A DNA stretch of 64,000 nt from Lithodes maja (GCA_037953745.1 JBAKBP010000705.1:186001-250000); one strand, 5' to 3'. Shown: positions 43,518-54,689, counted from the stretch's first letter. A program made the numbers and translations. Notes: generated by a model from the letters alone, not told the origin.

Positions 43518-43897
43518 GTGTTGAGAGTGGAGTAAAATTGGCTTGCCCCTGTAAGTGCAGCCGCCATAAACATATTAAAAATGAAAAATTCTATAAAAAC
43601 TCTTTCTTTAATAGTTAAATTTTGTTAAAGTATGTTATAGCTAAAGTTCTGAGTCGAACCTGTGCTTCTCTCAGAAGGCTAGGCTAGTAGAAGCTCGCTC
43701 TAGGAGCATAGCAGTATGAATTAATTAAGCTATTGTGATGGGAGGGGTTGTAATTTTGTTTTTGTTTTTTTATGAGAACTGAGCTTTGCCTTCTTTGTTG
43801 CGAAGTGATTAGGGGTGGCGAGTCTTATCGGCGTTCTGCTTGTCAGATATAGAGCTCATGGTTGAGCGTCTAATATCTTGGGGGGGGGGGGGGGGGG
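43518..43897 (+). other. element C 3' region resuming after D, with an 18-G polypurine tract
   Basis: Non-coding sequence of the same style as the 3' end of D (AAAACTCTTTCTTTA, TTGAGCGTCTAATATCTTG) leads into a run of 18 G at 43880-43897. This is the polypurine tract of element C. It has expanded, and the first two bases of the 3' LTR appear to be absorbed into it. Confidence 0.72.
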
Positions 43898-45704
43898 TGA
43901 CACCTGCAACATGGCAGAACGCCACGTGGGCTCAGCCGCTCGCTTGGCCACTTGCTAGCACTCGCCAGGGCAGTGTATTTGGCTACAGTCTATCTACAAT
44001 GTTGTTCTTTCTTTCATAGTGTTCGTGTTGTTACAGACAGTCCCATGGAGGTCTTTATTTTCGTCTGTGACAACGGGAAGCATTTTATATCATGAGTTGA
44101 ACATAGGATGCATTGTATATAGTTAAGGAGAGAGAATAATATAGGCAGTGGGGTGGTAGTGTGTGTGTGTGTATACATGTGCTGCCTCCCCCCTCGCTTT
44201 GTAGGCTCACGCCTCTTGATTGGCTGGTGGTTCCTGGCGCCTTCTGCAGCCCTGCTGCCTGGTGACGTAGCAGCCTGTGATTGGCTGACCACCATGCCTT
44301 TGTGTGTGATCCTGGAGGGGTCCCGAGGAGTTCCTTCCTCCGAGCTTTCCTGACTAGCATACCCTTCACATGTCCCTTGCCCCCCTGTCTCCCGACTTCT
44401 ACCTATAGAGCACTTTCTCTCTCTTTCAACTTCTTACCTCTCATTCTTCTACTCTATTTAATATCATAACTTCCCTTTGGTTCTGCACGATTTCATATAT
44501 TGGCCATCGTATTATATGCTGAAGCTCTCAGATAACACATGTTTAGTTAGGCATTTTGGAAGAGTTACCATTTTTGTCTGTAGAGGTTCGATACACTCAC
44601 AGTGTCTCCCTTCCTGTATCTTCGTGGTCTGCTGGGGGATTTAATGCTAGACTGGGATAAGGCTACTGGTGTTGTGATTTCCGATGTGTACTAGGTTTTG
44701 TTGAACCTGTACAATCACAACGGAGACGTGGGAAGCCTAGGTGGTCTTTCTGACTGTGTACCTTGTGAGTTTAGCACTGTGTTGCGAGTGAGGGCTTTTG
44801 CCTCTGCCACCCAACACTGTGCTAACTCGTTTGCTTTGACTTTGAGAGGGTCGCCAGGAGAGAACCAGATACTAGCGATCTGGATCTCTCAAGAGAGCAC
44901 CCCGTCAATTAACGTAATTTGGCCGCACAGCCTTAAGGACTTCGCTAGGCTACGAGCCGCTTGCTCAGCCATTGTTTCCTAGCCTACTACATGCCAGCTA
45001 GACTTTATTCGCCTAGCAGACACCAGATTTAGATTATAAACTCTTTCTGTTATGTATGCATTATTATTCACGGCATTTATTAGTCTAGGTTGTTGTTGAG
45101 TTGCACAACCCTAGTAGGCTGTTTCGTTGATGAGGAAGTACTACTTTTGCTGTTTGAGTTCCTACTATTGCGCAGTTATTATTATTCCCGTGCCAGTTAA
45201 CCCTATATGTCCTTACAATAATTGTCATATCCTGTTCCTGCTTTATACTACAGTTCAAAATCCGATACGATCATCTTACCCCAGCATCAGACTTTCTTCA
45301 GAAGATTCCTGCTCGATGTTTTGGGACTTTCGTTCACTTTCTTTAGTATAGGAGTGACAGTTCATTATTGTTTAGAGTAACTTTAAATATACCTTCTTCT
45401 AGTTTGCATTAAATCATTGCAGTGATTTAATTAAGATCTCTATCTTTTCCTAGTATACCTTATTACGGTAATTGTATGTTGTTGTGATCAGGCTGTATCA
45501 GAGATCATCAGCCTGTAGTAGTAGTGCACTTATACTGAGTTATAGGATACCCTGTTATCGCAGATTTAACTCTGGAGGGTATAGGTGTTTTTGTGCGCCG
45601 GCATTATAAGTGCAGGGGTTGGATCTAGTGTTACCGTTGTGGCTGTGTGCTTTCCTAGTCCAATGATTAAGAGCCCTTGTTTTATACGAGCCCCGGTCGT
45701 AACA
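43897..45704 (+). repeat. 3' LTR of element C (LTR family 2)
   Basis: It matches the LTR at 29278 closely. Differences include a damaged start (GGTGACACC for TGTGACGCC) and loss of a CGCGCG-containing stretch of about 14 bases near 44207. It ends CCCCGGTCGTAACA and is followed by CGTT, the same four bases that precede the 5' LTR. Confidence 0.87.
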
Positions 45705-45779
45705 CGTTGTTGCAGATATAGCCTATCATCTAGTCCAATATTGAGTGCCCTTGTTTATTTCGTAGTGCCGGTCATAACA
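45705..45779 (+). repeat. old LTR family 2 copy, right-hand end
   Basis: This continues the LTR interrupted at 29277. After CGTT it reads through a CTAGTCCAAT block and ends CCGGTCATAACA, matching the last 75 bases of the C LTRs with scattered changes. It abuts minus-strand CR1-like sequence. Confidence 0.72.
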
Positions 45780-47584
45780 CTTAAACAATAGGGTCCACCC
45801 TTAAGGCTCTTCTTATCCCACCATAATCGGCTTCTCTGAAATCTGGGATAAGTGACGGATTCTCTTTAGCATTTCCTGTCCATTGTGTATTAAAATAAAT
45901 AGATTTGTGATCACTATTTCCTAGTTGGTCCCCTATCTCAACATTATTTATCATATGTTCATTATTACTGAGAATTAAATCAAGGATATTATTACCTCTA
46001 GTCGGCGAGTTAATGAATTGAAATAAAAAACTATCTTGTACCACCTCAATAAACTCCTCAGAATCTGAGTCACCGATCTGATGCTGCTAATCTATCTTTG
46101 GAAAATTAAAATTCCCCATAATGCACACATTGCTAAACCTTGATGCTATTTTCACTTCCTGCCATAAAGATTTACCTTCATTTCTACTCATATTTGGTGG
46201 TCTATAAATTACTCCAATAACTATGGTCTCGCTACCTTCGCTAACCTCTACCCAAACACTTTCGTTATCATTATTTAGCCTAATACCTGATTTATGTTAC
46301 GACCGGGACTCGTATAAATCAAGGGATCTCAATCATTGGACTAGAAAGGCACACAGCCACAACGGTAACACTAGATCCAACCCTCGAACTTATAATGCCG
46401 GCGCACAAAAACACCTATACCCTCCAGAGTTAAATCTGCGATAACGGGGTATCCTATAACTCGGTATAAATGCACTACTACTACAGGCTGATGATCTCTG
46501 ATACAGCCTGATCACAACATACAATTATGTTAATAAGGTATACAAGGAAAAGATAGAGATCGTAATTAAATCACTGCAATGATTTAATGCAAACAAGAAG
46601 GTATAATTAAAGTTACTCTAAACAATAATAAACTGTCACTCCTATATTAAAGAAAGTGAATGAAAGTCCTAAAGCATCGAGCAGGAATCTTCTGAAGAAA
46701 GCCTGATGTTGCTTAAGATGAATCGGATTTTGAACTGTTATATAAAGCAGGAACAAGATATGACAAGTGTAGAGACAAACAGTGTTAACTTACACGGGAA
46801 TAACGATAAATGCAGAATAGTATTATCTCCAACAACAAAAGAAGTACTTCGTCAGGCAACTCAAAATGCCTGCTCGGGTTGTGCAACTCAACAACAAACT
46901 AAGGCTTACAGTCAACGTGAATAAAAATGCTGCATACATAACATAAGAGCTTATGATCCTAATCGGGTGTCTGCTAGGCTAATAAAGTCTAGCTGGGATG
47001 TCGTAGGCTAGGAAACAATGGCTGAGCAAGCGGCTCGTAGCCTAGCGAGGTCCTTAAGACTGTGCGGCCAAATTACGTTAAATGATGGGGTGCTTTCTTG
47101 AGAGATCCAGATCGCTAGTATCTGGTTCTCTCCTGGCGACCCTCTCAAAGTCAAAACAAAATGAGTTAGCACAGTGTTGGGTGGCAGAGGCAAAAGCCCT
47201 CACTCGCAACACAGTGCTAAACTCACAAGGTACACAGTCAGAAAGACCACCTAGGCTTCCCACGTCTCCGTTGCGATTGTACAGGTTCAACAAAACCTGT
47301 TATACATCAGAAATCACAACACAGGTAGCCTTACCCCAGTCTAGCATTAAATAGCCCAGCAGACAGCCAAGGAATAGGTAGGAAGACACCGTGAGTGTGT
47401 CGAACCTCTACAGACAAAATGATAACCCCTCCAAAATGCCTAACTAAACATATAATATCTGAGAGCTTCAGCATATAATACGATGGCCGGCCGATATATG
47501 AAATCGTGCAGAACCAAAGGGGAGTTATGATATTAAATAGAGAGGAAGAATGAGAGGTAAGAAGTTGAGAGAGAGAGAAAGTGC

Positions 47585-47889
47585 TGTACCCTGGTTAGGG
47601 TACTTCTAGTAGAGATAAAGCAAAATGGTTCGCATTTTTGAACTCAGAAGGGTCGATTTACACATAGAAGTGGTTTCATCGACACTGATTTATTGACAAT
47701 TCACAAAATATTGTCAAAAAAATAGTTTTTCTATAGGAAAATAGAGAAATTGAAATTTTCTGTCATATTTTGCAGGTTTTAGTAAATAAATGAAATATGA
47801 AAGCATTTCTATGTGTAAATTGACCCTTCTGAGTTCAAAAATGCAAACCATTTTGTTCTATCTCTATTAGAAGTACCCTAACCATGGTA
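47585..47889. mobile_element. palindromic MITE with about 83-bp terminal inverted repeats
   Basis: The left end begins TACCCTGGTTAGGGTACTTC and the right end, reversed, begins TACCATGGTTAGGGTACTTC. Pairing continues for about 83 bases, through AAAATGGTT, GAACTCAGAAGGGTC and ACACATAGAA blocks. TA may be the target duplication. An AT-rich centre separates the arms. No coding capacity is present. The superfamily is not certain. Confidence 0.78.
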
Positions 47890-48087
47890 TGGCCTACCCC
47901 TAATTTACGGTATGAAAACCAAATAATGAAAATCAGCATTCAGACAGCTGTATATCAGTTTTTAGTTGATAAAATGTGTCTATGGGGTTACCAACCCCGG
48001 AGAATTCAGAAATCAACACCATTTGGGTCTGTGATGTCGGGAAGTGCTCCAATTCGGGTATGTGATATTTTCCGGGTTAAATCCTAC
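47890..48087. other. unassigned sequence inside the solo LTR
   Basis: About 200 bases match neither LTR family nor any other repeat I recognise here. They belong to the foreign middle of the solo LTR, together with 48238-48372. No coding signal was seen. Confidence 0.5.
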
Positions 48088-48096
48088 GATAGAAAG

Positions 48097-48237
48097 TGAG
48101 GAAGTACATGAACGAGGGCAGTGCTGGTTGGGGGGAGGGGCGTCGACTGACTGGGGACAGAGGTGCATGGGGGCGGTTCATTCGTGGCCACCCCTTCGGG
48201 GATCACGGCGTCAGGCAATAGATAGATAGATAGAAAG
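48097..48237 (+). mobile_element. RTE-like 3' end fragment, 9-base target duplication
   Basis: It matches the last 130 bases of RTE copy 1 (GAGGAAGTA through GTCAGGCAATAG) and ends in a short GATA repeat. GATAGAAAG is found just before it (48088-48096) and at its end (48229-48237), consistent with target-primed insertion of a strongly 5'-truncated copy. The ORF stop TAG falls at the start of the tetranucleotide tail. Confidence 0.8.
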
Positions 48238-49110
48238 CGAGATGATGGGTCGACCTCTAAATTAAGTTTTATCGCCATGAAATTTCATAGGCTTGTAACC
48301 TATGGGTAATGGACAAAAAATAACCTTGTGGAGGAATAAAAGTATAAAAATATTGTTGGTGGACCACCCTAATACGCACGTACACACTACCACAACACTC
48401 CCTATACCGCTCTCTCTCCTCAACAATATACAATGCATCTTATGTTCTACTCATGATATAAAATGCTTCCCGTTGTCACAGACGAAAATAAAGACCACCA
48501 CGGGACTGTCTGTAACAACACGAACACGATGAAAGAAAGAACAACATTGTAGATAGACTGTAGCCCATTTCACTGCCCTGGCGAGCGCTAGTGGCTACCG
48601 GGAGGCGATTCTGCCAACGTTGGCAGGCGTCACATTTAGTACAGCATTTTAATGAACTCCTGACAAACACTGCTATACCGCCGCCCCTCCTACTTATTCG
48701 GTCATATTTAAACAAACTATATCCTGGTATATCAAATTCTGCTAAAAAATGCTTGGATTCTGTATTTATCCATGTTTCAGTAAGCGCTATTATGTATATA
48801 TTTTCATTGCTAACAAGTGCTCTAAGTTCGTCCATTTTATTACATAAACTCCTACAGTTTGTGTAATATAATCTCAATGTATTTCTTTTACTGGTGTCTG
48901 GTGGACCTTCTTTTCTTCTATTAGTATCTATTTGACTGTTGTTATTATCTTGTACTAAGGTAGATATTGTACCACTATTTATATGACTAACTTCTATTAC
49001 TGCATTGTCACCTATTGTTTCACTGTTATTAATAACATCTAATTTCCTTTCCTGACTATTTTTTCTATCACCTAATTTATTTTGTTTTCTTTTGATGGGG
49101 CATTTCCAAT

Positions 49111-49993
49111 TTAAAACCCCACCTCAACTGCTCTATCAACTAACTTTCCTAGCATGCCTATCCCTTTCCTACTTAAATGCACCCCGTCCCTTGCGTACAA
49201 GCTATCGTTACCGTAGTAGAGGCTCCAGTTGTCTATGAATGGTAATGACAACTCTTTGCACAGCTTTGCCAGCCAGCAATTAAAACCAATTGCTCTGGAA
49301 AACCATTCACGTCTGACACCTCTTCTTGGCAAGATAGAGCAAGCAATGGGAATCCCACCCTTCATCCTAATCTTATCTAAGGCTACCCTATACAACTTAC
49401 GCAGTTCAACACTGGTATGCTTTCCCACGTCATTGCTACCTGCACTAAGTACGACTATGGGTTTATCTCCAAAGTCGTCAATGACGTCCTCCAATCTCTC
49501 ACAAACTCTACCTATACCTGCCCCGGGGAGACACTCCAGCTTCCTAACTTTGGTGGAGAGATTGTCACCTAAATACCTAACCATAGAGTCTCCAACAACA
49601 TTGATAAGCTTACACTTACCTTTATTTGTAGTTTCCTTACCTCCCTTACTCGTGTTTTCCTCGCCCCTGGAAACACTCCCAGCCTCGCTATCACTCCCAG
49701 CCTCGCTATTCTTCACTTGTTCTCCATCACACTCATCAGGTAAGGTGATGAACTTGTTGCTGGTCTTGAGTGGGTCCCTTTTCAGCTTGCAGGTCGTTGC
49801 ACTTGTCGCAACCACTTTCCAGGGAGTTTCACGATCCCAGGAAAACTAGCCTCACTCTTCTTCTCCACCATGGCTAGTTTCAAGGCCAAGTTTTCATCTT
49901 TTAGACATTTAATCTCCTGCTCCACATTGTCCAGCCTTTCTTGCAAAGCTGGAGAACATGGGAGGAGGTAGCAATCTCATCAACACAAGCCAT
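49111..49993 (-). pseudogene. CR1-like ORF1 with SGNH/GDSL esterase domain
   Basis: The open part (49111-49815, 234 codons) carries the SGNH signature: GDSM with nucleophile Ser77, GSND with Asn128, and DGVH with Asp210 and His213. A low-complexity acidic, Ser- and Gly-rich linker precedes it. Upstream, from an ATG at 49993, a coiled-coil stretch (QERLDNVEQEIKCLKDENLA) lies in a different frame, so at least two frameshifts separate the N-terminus. In CR1-group elements this protein is thought to help RNA binding or membrane contact; that is family knowledge. All three catalytic blocks look intact. Confidence 0.8.
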
Positions 49994-50102
49994 GTTTCAC
50001 TAAAAAATGTTCACTAGCACCACACTAAGGGGTAAACAGGTTCACTAGCGGTCACTGTGGACGTCCGCATTGGTCAGAGGTCAGTGGGCAACTGTACTAG
50101 TA

Positions 50103-50170
50103 CAAAATAATAAAATAACTATAACAATACTAATAATAATAACAATAATAATAACAATAATAATAATAAA

Positions 50171-50201
<31 letters not shown>

Positions 50202-50225
50202 TTAATAATAATAATACAGATGATA
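50103..50225. repeat. AT-rich trinucleotide microsatellite (AAT-type)
   Basis: An irregular run of AAT/AAC triplets forms a low-complexity tract beside the presumed 5' end of the CR1-like element. An open frame of Ile and Thr codons across it is an artefact. A GA-dinucleotide run follows at about 50309-50331. Confidence 0.9.
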
Positions 50226-50331
50226 ATATTAATCGTAACAATTAAAATGAAAACAGTGAATATAGTGCTAATATAATTTATAGTGGTACAGTACTAGCAA
50301 TAAAGAACCTAGAGAGAGAGAGAGAGAGAGA

Positions 50332-52450
50332 GGAGCCGGGAGTAGGGAAGAGATTAGCTGAATTGAGGGAAAACCGTACTAAAAATCCAGATGGCGCTGG
50401 GGGTCTTATTCAAATGACTATCGTGTGTGATACACCATTGAGGTGTTTTGATGGTTTTCGTGATTTAAGAGGTTTAATACAGTTGTCAACTATCTATGAC
50501 ACAGTTGTGTAGTATATTTTTACTAGATTCATAATATGATGGTTATATACTCGTTAATGCAGTGAATATATAATAATTAACATAATTTGATACATAAATA
50601 TCAGCTTATTGAACAAGAAATTTAGTTTCATCTAATGTGGTGTGATAGGCTGGGCGAAATTTTAATACTCATTGAAGTATTGTATTTACTTCCTTCTTAG
50701 TTACTAACAAATACGTGTTTCAGTAGAAATTGGCTGAACATACGGTATTATATTCTGTAGCTGTAGAATTTGGCAGGTTGAATGTCTGCGCCTGCGCACT
50801 ATAGTTTCGTAACTACAAAACAAGTTATCGTGCGCTTTTAAGTTACCAATTTATAATCCACTATAAAATCGGGCAGCTAAATATGTTACCGGCTATATTT
50901 CTAATTAGACCAGTGACAGGAAATCAATCGATGTAAATCATTATGTAATAGAACACAGAGGCAGCAAATTACATACGTGGAGATGCAGGAAATTCTAAAA
51001 AGATGATGACAATTTTTTTTTACAACACTGCCTTTTCCACGGGCGACTGTTTAGGTCGTCAGCTGAACGCGGCGGGATATACATACACAGTGTTGCCAAG
51101 GTCTTCTTTTGTTCGCACCATTGGGCTAGTTAGGATTCGTTCATCAGCGTAGATTTGCGAGTTTCCATTTCAAACGATATTATATTCTTGATTTACAGTG
51201 TGATGGGGTGGATAGCCTCTGAAGTATTATCCTAACTAACTAACATTGAGGAAAGCGGAATTGGGCTGGTTCTATATACTATTAAAGTTGTAGAGGTGTC
51301 TAGTGTTGAGTAGCCTATAGCTAGGCTACATTTCATACAAACGTTCATCATGGCTTTCTGTTGGTTGTACTATACATGTATGGTAGCCTATGTGGTGGTG
51401 ACTGAATAGCCTAATTAAGTGATTGTTTGTGAGGGGGGATTGGGACATTGATGCAGATTTGATGAGTGCATCATTGTGATAATAATGTATGTGGTATTTC
51501 ATTAATATTTAAATTATGTGACACGTAGGCCACTACTCATACGTAGGCTATATGGGACTAGGCCTAGTTATATTTGGGGAACTCCTAGTATCATGCATGC
51601 ATGGCTGTTAAAGATAAACATATCAGAAAATGTGTGTGATAGGATTAAAATAGCTGAAATTGTCTGTTGTGCGGTATTAAGTGATTGGGCTACTTTTGGG
51701 CGAGTTTGGAGATGTGATGTGCGCTGGCAACCTTGGAATACACACACACACGCACGACACAATCTATAACTGAACATTTTACCTTTATTAAGACTATAAT
51801 CCACATTATATTAAGATTTCCATCTGTGAGAAACAAATATCTACCACCATTACTGCTAATGTGCACATATATGCACAACTAATGTCAAATTTAACAAAGT
51901 AAGTTAAGTGGGGAAGAGATGTTTACTGTCTGAGAAGTTTCGTATAATGACTATTATGGGTACCGAACACTGGCATCAATTTATTATGCGCTTGCCAGAT
52001 CTGAAACTAGTTTATAATTGTATAATCTAATATCCAGTAAAGTGGCTAATGACGATTATTTTATAAGTTCATCTCGAGTTTTTATACATATAATTTTAAT
52101 TTTAGGACATGGATACCTATCTATTAAAATATTAACAGGACTATTTTTCGAATGACTGCCATGTGTTTTTGTGGGCCTAATCAAATATGTTTTATTAATC
52201 ATAAATACTTTGTATATTGGTACTGAATAGAATGTTAGAGTAATATGTCTAACATTCATGACTATAGAAATCCAGTGATATTTTGATGACTGCAATTTAA
52301 GAAATTCAATTTACTCGATGGCAACAAATTTAGGTTTGTGCGAACCAAAGGCGGGAAAAATAGCAGACAATTTTGTTATTGTCCCCGAAAGCGAGGGATT
52401 GGCGCATTTAGTGGGTAGGGTTGAAGGTGTGACAGGTATAAAGGAGAGGG
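50332..52450. other. 2.1 kb with no recognised gene or repeat
   Basis: AT-rich sequence without a long open frame, LTR end, inverted repeat or protein motif that I can recognise. A CA run is at about 51739-51754. It may be single-copy intergenic DNA or a decayed repeat. Confidence 0.5.
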
Positions 52451-52589
52451 TATTTTTTATTTTATTTTATAATAAATAAATAATTTTTGATATGAATATA
52501 TATAGCGCGCCTCCCCTCCCCCCATGCTTCTGCCCCCTCCCTGTCCTGCCTCCTTCCTCCCTCCCAACCCCCACCTCCCACTCCTCCCC

Positions 52590-52690
52590 CGCCACCTGTC
52601 TGGACGGATATTTAAGGCCTCCTATGTACCAGCATTTGTTAGTGACTTGATGAAGCTATCTGCGAAACGTTGTCAATAAAGTGCTCTTCC
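52590..52690 (+). other. possible Penelope-like tail with weak hammerhead-like core
   Basis: The stretch ends TTGATGAAGC, a short spacer, GCGAAACGTTGTCAATAAAG. The TGATGA and GAAAC pieces around a short GC helix resemble the hammerhead ribozyme core found in Penelope-like element ends. The first core base is T where C is required and I cannot show a cleavage site, so this is weak. A pyrimidine-rich block precedes it. Confidence 0.25.
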
Positions 52691-52704
52691 TCAGATGGTG
52701 TTTT

Positions 52705-53145
52705 TTATCCATTATGTCTACTTTTCAAGTACCACTCAACACTGTATTCATCTTTGAATGTTTCCTGGCTGGATTCTGAGTTGTTAATACTTGGTTCATT
52801 CACATTAACATTCGGTAATAAATGCAAGGCACACTTATTGCATAAGAATTCACGTTCTTCACTGTTGGTCTTCTTAGAGATGCACTTCAAGTGAGCTACA
52901 GTTTTACACTTTACACAGTTTAGGATCCTTTGTTTTCTTGTTATGAGTGATTTACATATTTTACAAATGATTTTAGGACCTTTAATAGCTAATTCCCTAC
53001 ATTTGTCGCATTCCACTTCTTGTCTGCTAGTAACGTAAGTACATCGATCGTGTACTGTTTCATTACAACTACTACATTGTGAAGTTGTACTCCTTTTGTT
53101 GAATCCAATATCGCACACTGTATAAATCTTCCTTTTACTGTTCAT
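52705..53145 (-). pseudogene. zinc-finger ORF1-like protein of a non-LTR element
   Basis: A 147-codon frame starts at the ATG of MNSKRKIYTVC and has repeated Cys/His pairs: CSSCNETVHDRC, CDKC, CKICKSL, CVKCKTVAHLKC, CNKC. This resembles the PHD-like double zinc binding of ORF1 in several arthropod Jockey-group elements, so I read it as retrotransposon-derived. It ends at a TAA beside the possible Penelope-like tail. Upstream it runs on, without a stop, into an RT fragment of another element. A host PHD protein cannot be excluded but has no support. Confidence 0.55.
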
Positions 53146-53214
53146 CGTACGTCTGGCGGTGTGGTTTGGCGTGTGATCAGCTGAGCGGCGAAGGTGTGTG
53201 AGCGAGGGAGGGGA

Positions 53215-54420
53215 CTGGCTGTGGCTATGTCTACCCCTAGGGGTAAAGAACCCCTTGAGGCAGTTGAGCACACCCAGCTTTTGGAAGGCTGCCTTAGCAA
53301 GAATGGTAATATGGTCGTTCCAAGTGAGAGCAGAAGAAAAAGAGACACCAAGAATATTGAGAAAGGATGAAGGATTGATTTTTGTGTTGTTGAAGTGTAA
53401 GGGATAGTCTACTGGAAGTTCTGAACGGGTAGTAAGATGAAGACATTGAGTTTTGGAAGCATTAAAGGCAATAAGGTTTTCTATGCCCCAATTGGAAATA
53501 GTAGTTAAATTAAAAAGATAAGTGTTGCATGACTTCAATACGTTTCTATTTGAGAGATTGCTGGCTGGGGCGTTCTGAAAAACTAATGGAGTAGTGTAAG
53601 GTAGAGTCGTCTGCGTATGAATGGATGGGATTGGAGGTACAGTTGAGAAAATCATTTATGAAAATTAGAAAGAGAATGGGAGATAGGACAGAGCCCTGAG
53701 GAAGACCAGAGTTGATAGGATGAGGAAGTGAGCGATGGCCATCCACAACCGCAGCTATGGAATGGCCGGAAAGGAAATTAGAGACAAAGGCACAGATGAA
53801 GGGATAGAAACCGAAGGAGGGTAGTTTAGAAATTAAAGATTTGTGCCAGACCCTATCGAAGGCCTTCAATGTATCTAGTGCAATAGAAAAGGTCTCACCG
53901 ATGTTCCGAAAGGAGGATGACCAAGAGTTAGTAAGATATGAATGAAGATCACCAGTAGAGTGACCTTAAGGAAGCCATACTGGCAATTTGATTGTAGATT
54001 ATGATAAGAGAAATGCTTAAGAAATTTGGATGGAAATGATACAAGAGATGAGAGCAATTGGACGATAGTTGGAGGAGGGTTGAGTGTGGTCACCCTTCTT
54101 TAGGACAGGTTGAATGAGAGCAAACTTCCAGCAAGAAGGGAAGACGTTAGAGGAGAGACAGAGACGAAAGAGTTTGCCTAGCCAGGGAGTCAGCACGGAA
54201 GCACAGTTTTTTAGTACAACAGGGGGAACACCGTCCGGACCGTACGCCTTCTTAGTATTGCCCAGAGAGGGTAGACAGTACTTCTTTAGAAGAGATTAGG
54301 CATAAGTAGGAGAGAGGGCGGAATAGCACCGGAATCATCCAAAGTGGAGTTACTAGCAAACGTTTGAGCAAAAAGTTAATTTTTTTTCAGAGGAAGAAGT
54401 GATGGTTGTGCCATCAGAGT
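53215..54420 (-). pseudogene. Jockey/CR1-like RT fragment, second family, degenerate
   Basis: Read on the minus strand, the RT blocks appear in order but in different frames: AYGPDGVPPVVLKN near 54240, SNYRPIALIS near 54080, KAFDRVWHKSLISKL near 53860, GLPQGSVLSPILFLIF near 53690, SYADDSTLH near 53610, and AFNASKTQ with ILGVSFSSALTW near 53330-53470. It resembles the family at 61974-63449 (YADDSTLH shared) but is clearly different in sequence. It stops after GFFTP, where the zinc-finger fragment begins. The C-terminus and the endonuclease are missing. Confidence 0.75.
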
Positions 54421-54477
54421 GGAAAAGGGGAGGGAAAGACTAGGACATTTTTTTTTAAGAGAGGTTTTTGACTAGAT

Positions 54478-54534
54478 GCCATATATATAGATATACAGCA
54501 TATATATATATACATATATATATATATTTCTAGT
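54478..54534. repeat. TA-rich microsatellite
   Basis: An imperfect (TA)n tract. A (CT)n run of about 24 bases follows at 54658-54682. Confidence 0.9.
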
Positions 54535-54689
54535 TCAATGTCGCTCCCCTTTCTTCCCTTCCCCCTGAAACCAATTTATCATGACAAGCCATTTCCTCAG
54601 ACCATTCTCCTCCCCTCTTCACAATTTGACATTCTTTCTAGGTTGGCTTTCTTACTCACTCTCTCTCTCTCTCTCTCTCTCTGGATGAT

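Larger units (their letters stand above)
29278..45704 (+). mobile_element. Element C: defective Gmr1-like LTR element, host to element D
   Basis: LTRs at 29278-31100 and about 43897-45704 match closely and are bracketed by the 4-base target duplication CGTT. The target is an old LTR. Inside are a primer-binding site, a gag-protease region, a rearranged remnant of pol and element D (35301-43517). Without D the element is about 8.2 kb. The integrase core and the catalytic part of RT are missing, so movement would need enzymes supplied in trans. Confidence 0.85.
46295..48634 (-). repeat. solo LTR family 2, reverse, target duplication TTTA
   Basis: The right end (LTR start) reads TGTGACGCCTGCCAACG on the minus strand and the left end reads CCGGTCGTAACA. 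TTTA lies immediately outside both ends. There is no internal retrotransposon sequence, so this is a recombined solo LTR. Its middle (about 47585-48372) is not LTR: a palindromic MITE, unassigned sequence and an RTE tail replace roughly 220 bases. The hairpin is at 47100-47132. Confidence 0.82.
45780..48877 (-). pseudogene. CR1-like ORF2 endonuclease, interrupted
   Basis: The first piece (48640-48877) begins LRLYYTNCRSLCNKMDELRAL and includes IIALTETWI with the catalytic Glu and RRGGGIAVFVRS. After the solo LTR the second piece (45780-46294) gives VIGVIYRPPN, GNFNFP, INSPTRGNNILDLIL and NSDHKSI. The third motif reads GNFN where GDFN is usual, so a catalytic-site residue is changed. A stop lies in the linker between the pieces. 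The frame ends at the junction with the old LTR. The coding start may lie further upstream, since open sequence continues to about 49080. Confidence 0.75.
45780..50060 (-). mobile_element. CR1-like non-LTR retrotransposon, 3' end missing, split by a solo LTR
   Basis: On the minus strand an esterase-type ORF1 is followed by an apurinic-type endonuclease. The order and the SGNH ORF1 are typical of CR1-group elements. The solo LTR at 46295-48634 lies between the first third and the rest of the endonuclease, and the coding sequence joins up across its TTTA duplication. RT is absent because the element is cut off at 45780 by the old LTR. Confidence 0.75.

Noticed and set aside
50070..50276. 68-codon Ile-rich frame
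   Set aside because: It is translation of an AAT/AAC microsatellite.
52705..53655. 316-codon host zinc-finger gene
   Set aside because: The N-terminal half is clearly non-LTR RT and the junction is an insertion boundary. Only the zinc-finger part is kept, as a probable retroelement ORF1.
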